This document shows, one piece after another, positions 1 to 8,556 of a stretch of 64,000 nt of DNA. The stretch is from Capnocytophaga periodontitidis (GTDB lineage Bacteria > Bacteroidota > Bacteroidia > Flavobacteriales > Flavobacteriaceae): positions 106,181-170,180 of the forward strand of contig NZ_JAEFDB010000006.1 in assembly GCF_016126015.1 (NCBI RefSeq). The letters run 5' to 3'. The notes below the pieces were generated by a model. It ran no database searches and was not told where the DNA came from. It saw only the letters and a program-made list of their open reading frames with translations. The first letter of the stretch is position 1; every line of letters begins with the position of its first letter. Both the position numbers and the translations under genes were made by a program.

Positions 1-194
1 AAGATTGCAGGCTGGGTAACTTTAGTTTGCTTAAGGTCTTCATCGGTACCACTGAACATTATATCGGTAATAGAGAATCCGAGAATGCCATTAGCCGCTT
101 CAAAAAGCGCTTTGGCTTCAGCAGATTTTTCATATAAGTCAAGCCCCATACCTACAAATTGGGCTCCTTGACCAGGGAAGATGTATGCTTTCAT
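1..194 (-). CDS. fabD: Malonyl-CoA:ACP transacylase FabD (3' part outside window)
   Basis: N-terminal 64 codons only; the gene runs off the left edge. The product would move malonyl groups from CoA to acyl carrier protein in the cytoplasm for fatty-acid elongation. The reading frame opens MKAYIFPGQGAQFVGMG, the classic FabD/acyltransferase start with the FPGQGAQ motif. The catalytic GHSxG region lies outside the window. The start is fixed by this motif and by a good promoter just upstream (223-253). fabG lies about 4 kb away on the same strand but not in the same tight operon. The assignment is confident despite truncation because the FPGQGAQ opening is highly characteristic. Confidence 0.9.
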   Translation of the reverse strand, partial: MKAYIFPGQGAQFVGMGLDLYEKSAEAKALFEAANGILGFSITDIMFSGTDEDLKQTKVTQPAI

Positions 195-222
195 TTATTT
201 ATATTTTTATTGTTAGAAATTA

Positions 223-253
223 CAAAGCTACTGTTTTTTTATAGAATTACAAA
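223..253 (-). promoter_or_regulatory. Promoter of fabD
   Basis: On the minus strand TTTG (250-253), 19 nt, TAGCTTTG (223-230), matching the Bacteroidota -33/-7 consensus. It lies about 29 nt upstream of the fabD ATG. Confidence 0.65.
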
Positions 254-270
254 ATATTGAGTGGAATATT

Positions 271-1542
271 TTATTTTTTTATCTCACTATAATAAAAATG
301 CAGTTCATATTGTTTTTGATATTCTCCTTGCCGTTTATCGTAAAATGTAGCACTAAAGAGGGCGTGAGTAGTATCAAAACCTACAGTTCCTAATGCACCT
401 TCATCTACTATTGATTTACGCAAGATAGAAGTGTTATACTCATAGATTATTTTATTCTCTTCTTCCCAGTTATCAGTGTCAAAATTATAGCGATAATCAA
501 TAGTGAGTATGCGGTTATTTTGTGCGTCGTATTGGTTTACGGTTTTTATTTTATCTTTTTTTACTTCGTTAAAAATAGAGAGTTTTTCAGTCATATTCTT
601 ATGAGTATCATACTGGTAAGATTGTTGTTCTATCATTGCAAAAACATCTTTTTCTTTATCCCAGTTACTATGAATATACGCTTGCAAGCAATCATTTTCA
701 TTATATTTTTCTTCTAGAAGGTAGTCGTTTTCCCACTGTTGTTGTTTTTCATTCCATTTTTGTCTTAAACGAGATATTTTTGTAGGGTTAAGAGTTAATT
801 TTGTGCTGTTTTTCTCTTTAGGAATCCATTTGCCATTAAGCATTTCACTGTAAATAGAATAAGCGCCAACAATAGTATCCTCAGCATATTCATATTTTGC
901 TTCTTCAACCCATTTATCAGTTTTATAAGTAGATTTTAACTCTGATTTTTTTATAGTATCATTCTCATAAACTGTTATGATTCTCTTTTGAGGCAACCAC
1001 TGATTTTTATTTTCATCTCTACTATAATGAGTAAGTTCAGTAGTTTTGTTTTGTTTATTCTGTAAGTATATACTTTGGGTTTTGGGTTGCCATTTAGAGC
1101 CTTCAGTACATTCATATTTTGTATAAAAGAAGAACTTTCCTTTTTTGATAAGTTCTTCTTTTCGTTCTTTTATCCATTCATTTCTAAAAGCATTATAAGA
1201 AGAAGTAATTTTCTTATCTTTATCATTCACATACTCTTCTTTTTTCACTTTTTTCCACTTATTACTATCTTTATTTCGAGTGTATTCTTCATATAAAACC
1301 AGTTGATTTTGTTTATCATAGAAATAAATAGACTTTGTAACATAAGGTTTTCTTATCATCAAAGAATATTCCTTAATAAGTTTACGTTTGGAGGAGTCAT
1401 AGTATTGTTTAGTAGTATAGCTTCCCTCTCTGTCATATCCATTTATAGCAAAGAGTTTTCTTTGTACACTATCCAAATGCACTTTTTGAGCTTGCAACGT
1501 TATACTTGCAAATAAGATCAAAAACAGAGTGATATTTTTCAT
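271..1542 (-). CDS. Secreted protein with tandem Trp/Tyr repeats, function unknown
   Basis: Not recognised as a named family. The N-terminus (MKNITLFLILFASITLQAQ) is a Sec signal peptide, so the mature protein should be periplasmic or surface exposed. The body is built of irregular repeats of roughly 25-35 residues with a core of Trp, several Lys/Glu, then Tyr (for example DSNKWKKVKKEEY, NKNQWLPQKR, DTDNWEEENKIIYEY), suggesting a beta-rich repeat fold. An upstream ATG at 1554 exists, but the ATG at 1542 overlaps the coaBC stop as ATGA and starts directly at the signal peptide, so I use 1542 (423 aa). It is the last gene of the bamD-coaBC run and may be translationally coupled to coaBC. Charged Lys/Glu content is high. 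Resemblance to the proteins at 31223 and 32451 is only loose. Confidence 0.7.
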   Translation of the reverse strand: MKNITLFLILFASITLQAQKVHLDSVQRKLFAINGYDREGSYTTKQYYDSSKRKLIKEYSLMIRKPYVTKSIYFYDKQNQLVLYEEYTRNKDSNKWKKVKKEEYVNDKDKKITSSYNAFRNEWIKERKEELIKKGKFFFYTKYECTEGSKWQPKTQSIYLQNKQNKTTELTHYSRDENKNQWLPQKRIITVYENDTIKKSELKSTYKTDKWVEEAKYEYAEDTIVGAYSIYSEMLNGKWIPKEKNSTKLTLNPTKISRLRQKWNEKQQQWENDYLLEEKYNENDCLQAYIHSNWDKEKDVFAMIEQQSYQYDTHKNMTEKLSIFNEVKKDKIKTVNQYDAQNNRILTIDYRYNFDTDNWEEENKIIYEYNTSILRKSIVDEGALGTVGFDTTHALFSATFYDKRQGEYQKQYELHFYYSEIKK

Positions 1543-2711
1543 ATATTTAAGCATTCTTTTAAAATATTAAAAGCTACTGTAGATTTATGTTGGAGTGGAA
1601 AAGCTTTTTGCTCGTTTTTAGTAATAAAAGTAACTTTATTAGTATCAGTACCAAAGCCCGCCCCTGCATCACGCAAGGAGTTGAGTATAATGCCATTTAA
1701 GTTCTTTTTCTCTAATTTAGCTTGGGCATTAGCTACCTCATTTTCAGTTTCTAAGGCGAAACCTATGAGTATCTGGTTCGTTTTGATTTTCCCTAAAGAT
1801 GCTAATATATCGACGGTAGGCACTAAGGTAAGACTGAGATTACCACCTTTCTTTTTAATTTTTTCGGGGGCTACAGTTTCGGGGGTATAATCGGCGACGG
1901 CTGCGGCGAGGATAGCGATATCACAAGTAGGGAATTCGGTTACAGCAGCTTCATACATTTGCTGCGCGCTTACCACACGATGCAAGTGTATTTGTGAGTG
2001 AATATTCTTTTCAGAAGATGGTCCTAACACTAAATGTACTTCAGCACCTTGTTGTACGGCTTCATTAGCAAGAGCAATCCCCATTTTGCCAGAGGAGAAG
2101 TTTCCTATAAAACGCACAGGGTCGATAGCCTCATAAGTAGGACCAGCGGTGATAAGTATTTTTTTACCCTTAAGAGGAAGATTTTTGGAGAGTGTATTCT
2201 CTAAAAACAGCACTATATCTTCGGGTTCAGCCATACGTCCTTGTCCTACAAGTCCGCTAGCAAGTTCGCCATAAGTTGCGGGAATAATGTGATTACCATA
2301 GGATGCTAATTTTGCTAAATTCTCGGTAACCGTAGGGTGGGCATACATATCCAAATCCATTGCAGGAGCAATGAATACGGGTGCTTTAGCGGAGAAATAA
2401 GTAGCCAATAGTAAGTTATCACATACCCCGTGAGCCATTTTAGCAATGGTATTAGCCGTAGCAGGAGCGATGAGCATTGTATCAGCCCAGAGTGCTAACT
2501 CCACGTGGCTATGCCAATTACCCTCGGGAGATGAGAAGCTTGTAAGCACAGGATTTTTAGACACAGTGCTAAGGGTAAGAGGCGTTACGAACTCCTTTGC
2601 TTTTTCGGTAAGGATTACCTTTACATTGTATCCTTTTTTAGTGAGCAAGCGCACTAACTGAGGCGTTTTATAGGCGGCAATTCCAGCTGTGACACCAAGT
2701 ACTATATTCAT
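1539..2711 (-). CDS. coaBC: Bifunctional phosphopantothenoylcysteine decarboxylase / phosphopantothenate-cysteine ligase
   Basis: Catalyses two consecutive coenzyme A steps: CTP-dependent joining of 4'-phosphopantothenate to cysteine, then FMN-dependent decarboxylation to 4'-phosphopantetheine. The N-terminal flavoprotein (CoaC) half begins MNIVLGVTAGIAAYK and has SHVELA with the expected active-site His, APATANT, and the APAMDLDMY substrate clamp. The C-terminal CoaB half begins near residue 185 with ITAGPTYEAIDPVR and FIGNFSSGKMG. At 390 aa it has the usual length. It follows bamD and the omega-like subunit on the same strand, an order common in flavobacteria, and its stop overlaps the next start by ATGA. 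panC at 7509 supplies an earlier step of the same pathway, but from a separate divergent promoter. Confidence 0.95.
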   Translation of the reverse strand: MNIVLGVTAGIAAYKTPQLVRLLTKKGYNVKVILTEKAKEFVTPLTLSTVSKNPVLTSFSSPEGNWHSHVELALWADTMLIAPATANTIAKMAHGVCDNLLLATYFSAKAPVFIAPAMDLDMYAHPTVTENLAKLASYGNHIIPATYGELASGLVGQGRMAEPEDIVLFLENTLSKNLPLKGKKILITAGPTYEAIDPVRFIGNFSSGKMGIALANEAVQQGAEVHLVLGPSSEKNIHSQIHLHRVVSAQQMYEAAVTEFPTCDIAILAAAVADYTPETVAPEKIKKKGGNLSLTLVPTVDILASLGKIKTNQILIGFALETENEVANAQAKLEKKNLNGIILNSLRDAGAGFGTDTNKVTFITKNEQKAFPLQHKSTVAFNILKECLNI

Positions 2712-2796
2712 AATTAAAATAGATTGAAAAAGGCTTTAAACGGCAAGCGAGTGCTTACTGCTTAAAGCCTAACAAACAATTTATAAATACCCATTT

Positions 2797-3111
2797 TTAT
2801 TCGGTTTCACGGTAGTATACCTTACCGTCTAACCATTCTTTTACAGCGATGGCTTGAGGTTTAGGCAAACGCTCGTAGAAACGAGATACTTCTATTTGTT
2901 CTTTGTTCTCAAAGATTTCCTCTAAGCTATCGTTATTAGTAGCGAAAGCCTCTAACTTTTCTACCAATTCTTTTTTAATTTCGGCGTTTATTTGGTTAGC
3001 ACGTTTGGCAATAATAGAGATGGCCTCGTAAATATTACCAGTAGGTGCTTCTATAGCCGATTTGTTGTAAGTAATCGTAGAGGTAGGAGCATCTATTTTT
3101 TTAAAATCCAT
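2797..3111 (-). CDS. rpoZ: RNA polymerase omega-like subunit (Bacteroidota type)
   Basis: Small 104-residue protein of the family annotated in flavobacteria as DNA-directed RNA polymerase subunit omega, which helps assemble and stabilise the beta' subunit. The region TGNIYEAISIIAKRANQINAEIKKEL carries the RxNxI-type signature around residues 25-50, typical of omega. It sits between bamD (8 nt upstream) and coaBC, the same neighbourhood seen in many flavobacteria, which supports the call. The C-terminal part (ERLPKPQAIAVKEWLDGKVYY) is the Bacteroidota extension absent from E. coli RpoZ. The symbol is used by homology; sequence divergence from proteobacterial omega is large. Confidence 0.8.
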   Translation of the reverse strand: MDFKKIDAPTSTITYNKSAIEAPTGNIYEAISIIAKRANQINAEIKKELVEKLEAFATNNDSLEEIFENKEQIEVSRFYERLPKPQAIAVKEWLDGKVYYRETE

Positions 3112-3118
3112 AATGTAA

Positions 3119-3919
3119 TTATTTTTGTGATGTAAAACTTTTTAGTGATGTATTAATTTTAACGAGCATATTCTCAGCTTCCTTTTTGAATTTGCTTTCA
3201 GGGTAAGCACGCAACAAGTTGTCGTAGGCTTCTTTAGCTGTATTGAGGCGTTCTTCTTTTTTGCTTTCCACACTATTGATCGCCCACTCATAAGCTGAGT
3301 GCAAACGGGTGTACAAGGCTTCTTCTCTGAAAGGGCTTCCAGGATTATCGGTCAAGAAATTATCTAATGATTTCATCGCTGCCTGATAGTCACGAATCTT
3401 ATCGTATTGTTTGGCAATTTCAAAATCTTTTTTCTCTAAACGCGTTACCAAATCTAAGGTAAGTTCGTTAGCTTCTTTGGTATACTCACTATTAGGATAT
3501 CTATCCAAAAAGTACTGCAGTTTTTCGAGTGCCTGATAAGTATAGGTTTGATCTACACTATACTTAGGTGTTTCTAAGTATAGTGATTTAGCTTCTAAAA
3601 AGGAAGCTTCGGTAGCTTTTTCACTACGAGGGTACAGCTTCTGCAAACGTTCGAATTGATAGGAAGCTAAACTGTACTGCTTGAGTTGATAACAAGCGTC
3701 ACCATACATATAGTAGATGCGTTCCCCTTGAGGTTTTCCTGCATATTCGGAGGCTATTTGTTCAAAAAGGCGATTCGCTTTTTTGTATTTTTTAGCCTTA
3801 TAGAGCTTTTCAGCTTCGATGTATTTGACACTTCCATCTGTAGATTTGAGGGCTTTTTGGTACTCACCACAGGAGGCAAAAAGCACACCGATCAGACCGA
3901 TGATGATATATTTTTTCAT
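3119..3919 (-). CDS. bamD: Outer-membrane assembly lipoprotein BamD
   Basis: Component of the BAM complex that inserts beta-barrel proteins into the outer membrane. A lipoprotein signal is followed by a lipobox ending FASCG, with the Cys at residue 17, so it is anchored to the inner leaflet of the outer membrane. The mature part consists of TPR-like helices (KLYKAKKYKKANRLFEQIA; YQLKQYSLASYQFERL; YPNSEYTKEANEL) and has the family length. An ATG at 3925 lies almost on the predicted transcription start, so the second ATG (3919, MKKYIIIG) is preferred. The next gene (omega-like) begins only 8 nt after its stop, suggesting co-transcription. Confidence 0.92.
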   Translation of the reverse strand: MKKYIIIGLIGVLFASCGEYQKALKSTDGSVKYIEAEKLYKAKKYKKANRLFEQIASEYAGKPQGERIYYMYGDACYQLKQYSLASYQFERLQKLYPRSEKATEASFLEAKSLYLETPKYSVDQTYTYQALEKLQYFLDRYPNSEYTKEANELTLDLVTRLEKKDFEIAKQYDKIRDYQAAMKSLDNFLTDNPGSPFREEALYTRLHSAYEWAINSVESKKEERLNTAKEAYDNLLRAYPESKFKKEAENMLVKINTSLKSFTSQK

Positions 3920-3929
3920 TAACATTCGG

Positions 3930-3960
3930 CAAAAGTAAAAAGTTTTTCTGAAATAACAAA
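3930..3960 (-). promoter_or_regulatory. Promoter of bamD operon
   Basis: Minus-strand TTTG (3957-3960), 19 nt, TACTTTTG (3930-3937). It predicts a very short leader and favours the ATG at 3919 for bamD. Confidence 0.6.
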
Positions 3961-3961
3961 A

Positions 3962-4708
3962 TTATGTGAGCATTCCGCCATCTACATTGAGTACTTGCCC
4001 AGTGATATAAGCAGACATATCGGAGGCTAAAAACACGCAAGCATTGGCTACATCTTCAGGCTGTCCGCCACGTTTAAGAGGAATAGCATCACGCCATCCT
4101 TGTACTACTTTTTCATCGAGTACAGCAGTCATTTCAGTTTCGATAAAACCTGGCGCAATGGCATTACAGCGGATGTTACGAGAGCCTAATTCCAAGGCTA
4201 TCGATTTAGTAAAGCCGATAATTCCTGCTTTAGAGGCAGCATAGTTAGACTGACCAGCATTACCTTTCACTCCTACCACGCTACTCATATTGATAATAGA
4301 GCCTTTGCGCTGTTTGAGCATAGTACGTTGTACCGCTTTGGTCATATTAAACACAGATTTGAGGTTTACTTCGATTACTTTATCGAAATCCTCTTCACTG
4401 ATACGCATCAGTAGGTTGTCCTTAGTGATACCAGCGTTGTTTACGAGGATATCAACGGTGCCAAACTCAGCAACAACGGCATCGACAAATTCTTGAGATT
4501 GAGCAAAGTTAGAGGCATCACTTTGGTAGCCTTTCACTTTTACACCTTGTGCAGCTAATTCATTTTCTAAAGTTTTTGCAGCTTCTACTGAAGAGCTGTA
4601 TGAAAAAGCAATGTTCGCTCCGTGAGCGGCAAATACTTCGGCTATACCACGACCGATGCCACGACTAGCACCAGTGATAATAGCGGTTTTTCCTTCTAAT
4701 AATTTCAT
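3962..4708 (-). CDS. fabG: 3-oxoacyl-[ACP] reductase FabG
   Basis: NADPH-dependent reduction of 3-ketoacyl-ACP in each round of type II fatty-acid elongation, in the cytoplasm. The 248-residue protein is a textbook short-chain dehydrogenase: cofactor glycine motif GASRGIG (13-19), NNAG (90-93), catalytic Ser142/143, Tyr156 and Lys160 in SSxxxxxxxxxxxxYxxxK spacing, and the PGFIETEM and VDGG C-terminal signatures of FabG. It lies between the SUI1 factor and bamD; bamD has its own promoter within the intervening gap, so fabG probably ends the upstream unit. Other SDRs share the fold, but the whole-length match to FabG makes that unlikely here. Confidence 0.95.
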   Translation of the reverse strand: MKLLEGKTAIITGASRGIGRGIAEVFAAHGANIAFSYSSSVEAAKTLENELAAQGVKVKGYQSDASNFAQSQEFVDAVVAEFGTVDILVNNAGITKDNLLMRISEEDFDKVIEVNLKSVFNMTKAVQRTMLKQRKGSIINMSSVVGVKGNAGQSNYAASKAGIIGFTKSIALELGSRNIRCNAIAPGFIETEMTAVLDEKVVQGWRDAIPLKRGGQPEDVANACVFLASDMSAYITGQVLNVDGGMLT

Positions 4709-4728
4709 ATTATAATTGTTAATTATCT

Positions 4729-5052
4729 TTAACCTCCTACGCGTTTTACTTTTAATCCTTTTTCTTTAAGGAGTTGCATAATAGTATCGCGGTAATCACC
4801 TTGTATGAGGATAGAGTCGTCTTTCACTGTTCCTCCTACTCCAAGGTATGTTTTGAGCTCTTTTGCTAATATTTTGAAATCGCTATCTGCTCCATTGTAA
4901 CCTTCGATTACAGTTACGGGTTTGCCTTTGCGCTTTTCGTATTTACAAAGCAAAGGCTCATCTTGCAACCATATAGGAGAAGGAGTTTCTTGAGGAGTTT
5001 CCTCTTCTATATGATCAGGAAAAAGATTTTTAAGTTGGTCTCTTAAGTCCAT
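4729..5052 (-). CDS. SUI1/eIF1 family translation factor (YciH-like)
   Basis: 107-residue protein with the SUI1 domain in the C-terminal two thirds: KRKGKPVTVIEGYNG, the LAKELKTYLGVGGTVKDD core and IQGDYRDTIMQLLKEKGLKVKRVGG, which are the hallmark positions of eIF1/YciH proteins. Eukaryotic eIF1 enforces start-codon fidelity; bacterial YciH is thought to act on initiation, but its role is poorly defined. The first 40 residues are acidic and Pro-rich and probably disordered. It starts 2 nt after the DUF4270 gene stop and 20 nt before fabG, so these are likely co-transcribed. The family is clear from the motifs; the function in this organism is unproven. Confidence 0.88.
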   Translation of the reverse strand: MDLRDQLKNLFPDHIEEETPQETPSPIWLQDEPLLCKYEKRKGKPVTVIEGYNGADSDFKILAKELKTYLGVGGTVKDDSILIQGDYRDTIMQLLKEKGLKVKRVGG

Positions 5053-5054
5053 AC

Positions 5055-6578
5055 TTATTTTACTTTGGTGTAATTGATAATCAATTTTATATCTTTAATC
5101 ACCACGCCTAAGGGGGTAGCGAGAGCTGTTTTAGCTATTTTACCATCACCACTTGCACTTTTATAACTACCTACAGCAGTTTGCTTGATATTAGATCCTA
5201 TAGCAATTGCTAAAGGAACATTGGTAGTATTATTTGTTACCATATTGAGGATGTGATTGGTAATTCTCAGTTGATAATATTTACCTACTCCGTTTTCTTT
5301 TTGCAATCTACCTAAGTGCACCAAGTGTGAATAGGAAGATTGATTGTTATTAGCAGTAGGGTCGTACTGATAATCGGCTAATACAGCGCCCGTTTGAGCA
5401 TTGTAGATATAGAGGCGGTCGGGGGTTTTAGTATAAGTAACACTATTATCTACATAGAAAAATAGACTTGCATCGGTAACTAACCACTTTTCAGATTTGA
5501 TGCGAGCAATATCGGTATCTGAAATGGTAATAGAAGCAGTTTGCCCTAAAGCACCACTCAAATAGATTTTACTAGTATCGGTAAGGCTTTCACCAGCATT
5601 GTTGAAAAGGTTTAGAGCAATGCCATTGAGGGGCAAATCATAACGGCTATATTGTGTTTTAGTAGCAGTGCTACCACTTACATAAGCGGTATAGCTATAT
5701 TCTAACTGTATTTTGGCATTTGCTATATTGAGGAGCATCATCACATCTTTAGAGAAGTTAGAGGTACTGATTTGTATCCCTTTAAAATACTTTTTAAAGT
5801 CGTTTACATTTGCCAATTCGTTGCTTCCTTCCTTATCTAATATTTTTGTTTGGAAGAAAGTAGTGTTAAGGGGGATGCGCAATCCAGGAGCTAAATTATC
5901 GTATACTGTTTTAGACTCATCGGTAGTAGTTTTAGGATCATCAAACTGGAAGCGTGTAATCGTTTTATTACTAATAGTAGTAGCTGAAGTAGTAGCTGAA
6001 ACGATGGAACTACCTAAATTTGTAAGTACTTCAGTATTATTAGAATAATAGACTTTAGCTTTCAGGTCGGTACCTATATCACTAAGGAAGTAATTTGTTT
6101 CTTTTACTTCTACACGGAAAGAAGCACTTTTGTCGCCATAAATAGAATCTAATTGGTATTCAGCATTTTGGCTATAGGTAGCTTTACTATTTGAAGTATT
6201 AGGATTGAAGAAAGGAATGTACAAAAATGCCTTAGTTACTTTTTCGTTTTCAGGTTTGTTTTCGCTATTTTCTAACGCTTGAGTTTTGCTACCAAAAGTA
6301 GGGGCAGCCGTTGAGAGCCCTACTTGTGCTACAATAGTAGCTGATTTAGTACCAAAAGGCGCTTGAGTGTATTGCCCAAGCAAATATCCACCTAAGCCAT
6401 TGGTTTGTACGGCAGTTTGTTTGATTTGGTTCACCGAAATAGTAGGGGTGAAGACACTGGTTTCGTAGTTAGGATTTTTGAGGAGTGCGCCATCTATTTC
6501 GTTGAAATCGTCGGAAGAGCAGGCGCTAAAAAGCGTTAGTACAGTGAGGGAAAAAAGTAATTTGTAAGTGTTATTCAT
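5055..6578 (-). CDS. DUF4270 family outer-membrane lipoprotein
   Basis: Large (507 aa) lipoprotein of the Bacteroidota-specific DUF4270 family; biochemical function unknown. The signal peptide ends in a lipobox, LFSAC, with the modified Cys at position 20, followed by SSD, which may favour surface export in Bacteroidota (inference). The mature protein is Ser/Thr/Asn-rich with alternating beta-strand character and contains the family-typical GGYLLGQY and TKAFLYIP segments near residues 60-135. It lies 10 nt downstream of the GT5-like gene and 2 nt upstream of the SUI1 gene, a syntenic set seen in many flavobacteria (glycogen synthase-like, DUF4270, then fatty-acid or envelope genes). It could be part of an envelope assembly pathway, but no partner is identified. 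Confidence 0.85.
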   Translation of the reverse strand: MNNTYKLLFSLTVLTLFSACSSDDFNEIDGALLKNPNYETSVFTPTISVNQIKQTAVQTNGLGGYLLGQYTQAPFGTKSATIVAQVGLSTAAPTFGSKTQALENSENKPENEKVTKAFLYIPFFNPNTSNSKATYSQNAEYQLDSIYGDKSASFRVEVKETNYFLSDIGTDLKAKVYYSNNTEVLTNLGSSIVSATTSATTISNKTITRFQFDDPKTTTDESKTVYDNLAPGLRIPLNTTFFQTKILDKEGSNELANVNDFKKYFKGIQISTSNFSKDVMMLLNIANAKIQLEYSYTAYVSGSTATKTQYSRYDLPLNGIALNLFNNAGESLTDTSKIYLSGALGQTASITISDTDIARIKSEKWLVTDASLFFYVDNSVTYTKTPDRLYIYNAQTGAVLADYQYDPTANNNQSSYSHLVHLGRLQKENGVGKYYQLRITNHILNMVTNNTTNVPLAIAIGSNIKQTAVGSYKSASGDGKIAKTALATPLGVVIKDIKLIINYTKVK

Positions 6579-6588
6579 TCGTTTATTG

Positions 6589-7398
6589 TTATTTCTTTAG
6601 TATTTTAGTGTAAAATTCGCGGTAAGACTCTTGGAAGGTTTCTTTATCGCTATTGTAAATCACTGGTTTTCTCAAGTTTTTGAGATAAGTTTTGAAATCA
6701 TCGGGCATCTTTTCACTCACTACAATTACGCCATCGGAGTGCTTGATAGCGATGCGCATCAGGTTGTAGTAAGTAGGGTTTTTGAGGGGGTCGATTGTTT
6801 TTTTGCTAATACCATCAAAAGCTACTTTGTTGATTAAGGCAGAATCGAGAGCACCATCGTAATCACTATCGAACACAGAGGTAATGATTTTACTTTCGGA
6901 AAAGATAGGTTCATCTTTATAGTAAGTGCGCAAATAGAGAGGTAACAAAGCAGACACCCAGCCGTGTATGTGGATGATATCGGGTAACCAATTGAGTTTT
7001 TTCACTGTTTCGACGATACCTTTGGCGAAGAAGATACAGCGCTCATCGTTATCGGGATACATATTGTTTTCTTCATCAAAGAGTGTGCCAGTACGTGTGA
7101 AATACTCGTCATTATCAATAAAGTACACTTGTATGCGTTCCTTAGGGATAGAAGCTACTTTGATGATAAGAGGTACATCGATATCGTTGATGACAATATT
7201 CATACCCGATAGGCGTATCACTTCGTGTAGCTGGTGACGGCGTTCGTTGATATTGCCAAATTTAGGCATAAAGATACGTATTTGACCGCCGTTAGCATTC
7301 ACCATTCTGGGGGCTTCAAACGACATTTTAGCTAATTCACTATAAGGTGAATAAGGCAATACTTCAGACGATACGTAGAGTACTTTTTTATCTTTCAT
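6589..7398 (-). CDS. Glycogen/starch synthase-like GT5 N-domain protein
   Basis: 269 residues corresponding to the N-terminal Rossmann domain of GT5 glycogen/starch synthases. It opens KVLYVSSEVLPYSPYSELA, has RIFMPKFGNINERRHQLHEVIRLSG, the HIHGWVSALLPLYLRTYY segment and the SALINKVAFDGI region. A full GlgA is about 470-490 aa, so the C-terminal nucleotide-sugar-binding domain is missing. No downstream remnant is seen, so this is the short Bacteroidota form rather than a recent truncation. Whether it is catalytic is uncertain: the canonical K-x-G-G-L loop after the start is replaced by a P-Y-S-E-L type sequence. It is divergent from panC and heads the minus-strand run including DUF4270. Confidence 0.75.
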   Translation of the reverse strand: MKDKKVLYVSSEVLPYSPYSELAKMSFEAPRMVNANGGQIRIFMPKFGNINERRHQLHEVIRLSGMNIVINDIDVPLIIKVASIPKERIQVYFIDNDEYFTRTGTLFDEENNMYPDNDERCIFFAKGIVETVKKLNWLPDIIHIHGWVSALLPLYLRTYYKDEPIFSESKIITSVFDSDYDGALDSALINKVAFDGISKKTIDPLKNPTYYNLMRIAIKHSDGVIVVSEKMPDDFKTYLKNLRKPVIYNSDKETFQESYREFYTKILKK

Positions 7399-7437
7399 AA
7401 AGAGTATTTCTTTAAATTATTTTGCTCTTAGAAGGCA

Positions 7438-7485
7438 CAAAAGTACAAAAAAATATGCACATATCCATAAAATTATATAAGTTTG
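7438..7485. promoter_or_regulatory. Divergent promoters, GT5-like gene and panC
   Basis: CAAAAGTA (7438-7445) is a minus-strand TACTTTTG -7 box for the GT5-like gene. TAAGTTTG (7478-7485) is a plus-strand -7 box for panC. No convincing -33 element is seen for either. The panC box implies transcription starts near 7491, so the in-frame codon at 7422 cannot be its start. Confidence 0.45.
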
Positions 7486-7508
7486 CACCCAAAAAAGATT
7501 TTATATCG

Positions 7509-8351
7509 ATGATTTACACACAGCAAAAGGAACTCCATTTACTTATGGAAACCCTTAGAAATCAAGGGAAAACAATAGGTTTAGTACCTACTATGGGTGC
7601 TTTACACGACGGGCATTTATCGCTTGTAAAAAAAGCTAAAGAAGAGAACGACATAGCCGTTGTGAGTATTTTTGTGAACCCAACACAATTCAACAATCCT
7701 ACCGATTTAGAGAAGTATCCACGTACCTTAACAGCCGATGCTGATAAGATTGCCCAATATAGCAAAGAGGTAATTATTTTTGCTCCTGCTGTTAGCGATA
7801 TTTACGGCGATGAAGTAGTAGCTCAGCCATTTGACTTTGCTGGATTAGACAAAGTAATGGAAGGCACATCGCGACCCGGGCATTTTGATGGTGTAGGTAC
7901 GATTGTTAAAAAACTTTTCGAAATTGTAATGCCCGACAGAGCTTACTTTGGTGAAAAAGACTACCAACAACTGCTCATCATCCAGCAAATGGTACGACAA
8001 ACAGGCTTACCTGTGACTATCGTCCCCTGCCCTATCGTGCGCAATAGCGAAGGGTTAGCCCTCAGTTCACGCAATGCTTTACTAAGTGAAGCTATGATAC
8101 ATCGCGCTTCTTTCATTTACCGTACCCTACTCGCTGCCAAAGAGCGTTTCGCTACTCATACTCCTGCTGAAGTAGAAGCGTGGGTGGTGGATACTTTTAA
8201 CAAAGAACCCGATTTTACTTTAGAGTATTTTACTATTACTGATGCTCATACCTTGCAACACGCAACTACCAAAGAAGCAGGGAAAGAGTACCGCGCTTTT
8301 ATAGTGGTACACGCTGAGGGAGTGAGACTCATAGATAATTTGGCGATGTGA
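7509..8351 (+). CDS. panC: Pantothenate synthetase
   Basis: Condenses pantoate with beta-alanine using ATP (via pantoyl-adenylate), giving pantothenate, the precursor fed to CoaA and CoaBC. The 280-residue product is a class I tRNA-synthetase-fold nucleotidyltransferase with TMGALHDGHLSLV (HIGH-like HDGH), FVNPTQF, the FGEKDYQQL pantoate site and the SSRNALLS KMSKS-like loop. The open frame extends upstream to 7422, but the added 29 residues are unrelated and precede the predicted transcription start, so MIYTQQKEL at 7509 is chosen. The frequent partner panD is not adjacent: a non-coding stretch with a hairpin and then a convergent gene follow. Confidence 0.95.
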   Translation: MIYTQQKELHLLMETLRNQGKTIGLVPTMGALHDGHLSLVKKAKEENDIAVVSIFVNPTQFNNPTDLEKYPRTLTADADKIAQYSKEVIIFAPAVSDIYGDEVVAQPFDFAGLDKVMEGTSRPGHFDGVGTIVKKLFEIVMPDRAYFGEKDYQQLLIIQQMVRQTGLPVTIVPCPIVRNSEGLALSSRNALLSEAMIHRASFIYRTLLAAKERFATHTPAEVEAWVVDTFNKEPDFTLEYFTITDAHTLQHATTKEAGKEYRAFIVVHAEGVRLIDNLAM

Positions 8352-8556
8352 TGATTTGGCAATTAGCCCCTGAAGGGGACAATCTGGAAAAGTGGGAGGT
8401 GCGGGAGCGACAGATAACGATTTGATGATTTGATGATTTGGTAGGGGCGTTTGCAAAACGCCCCTACATAACATACTCTAAACAGAGTATTCAATTCTGC
8501 AAAAGGTATGAGCTCACGGGTAGTTTTTGTTACTTGTTACCTATTGTTACTTGAAC
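8352..8556. other. Convergent intergenic region with octamer repeat and hairpin
   Basis: 205 nt between panC and the rhodanese-cupin gene with no credible gene. It contains short tandem GATTTGAT units (about 8419-8442), a 12-bp perfect hairpin (8441-8467) and little else. The open frame seen here on the minus strand overlaps panC and is made of repeat sequence. Confidence 0.6.
8441..8467. repeat. REP-like palindrome, possible bidirectional terminator
   Basis: GTAGGGGCGTTT (8441-8452), 3-nt loop, AAACGCCCCTAC (8456-8467): a perfect 12-bp stem, unusually G+C-rich for this window. A degenerate copy of the same element occurs around 47541-47575, so it is a dispersed repeat rather than a gene-specific terminator, though it sits between two converging genes and could stop both transcripts. 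Confidence 0.7.

Noticed and set aside
8220..8474. Minus-strand gene overlapping panC
   Set aside because: Built from the panC antisense strand and intergenic repeats, with no motif.
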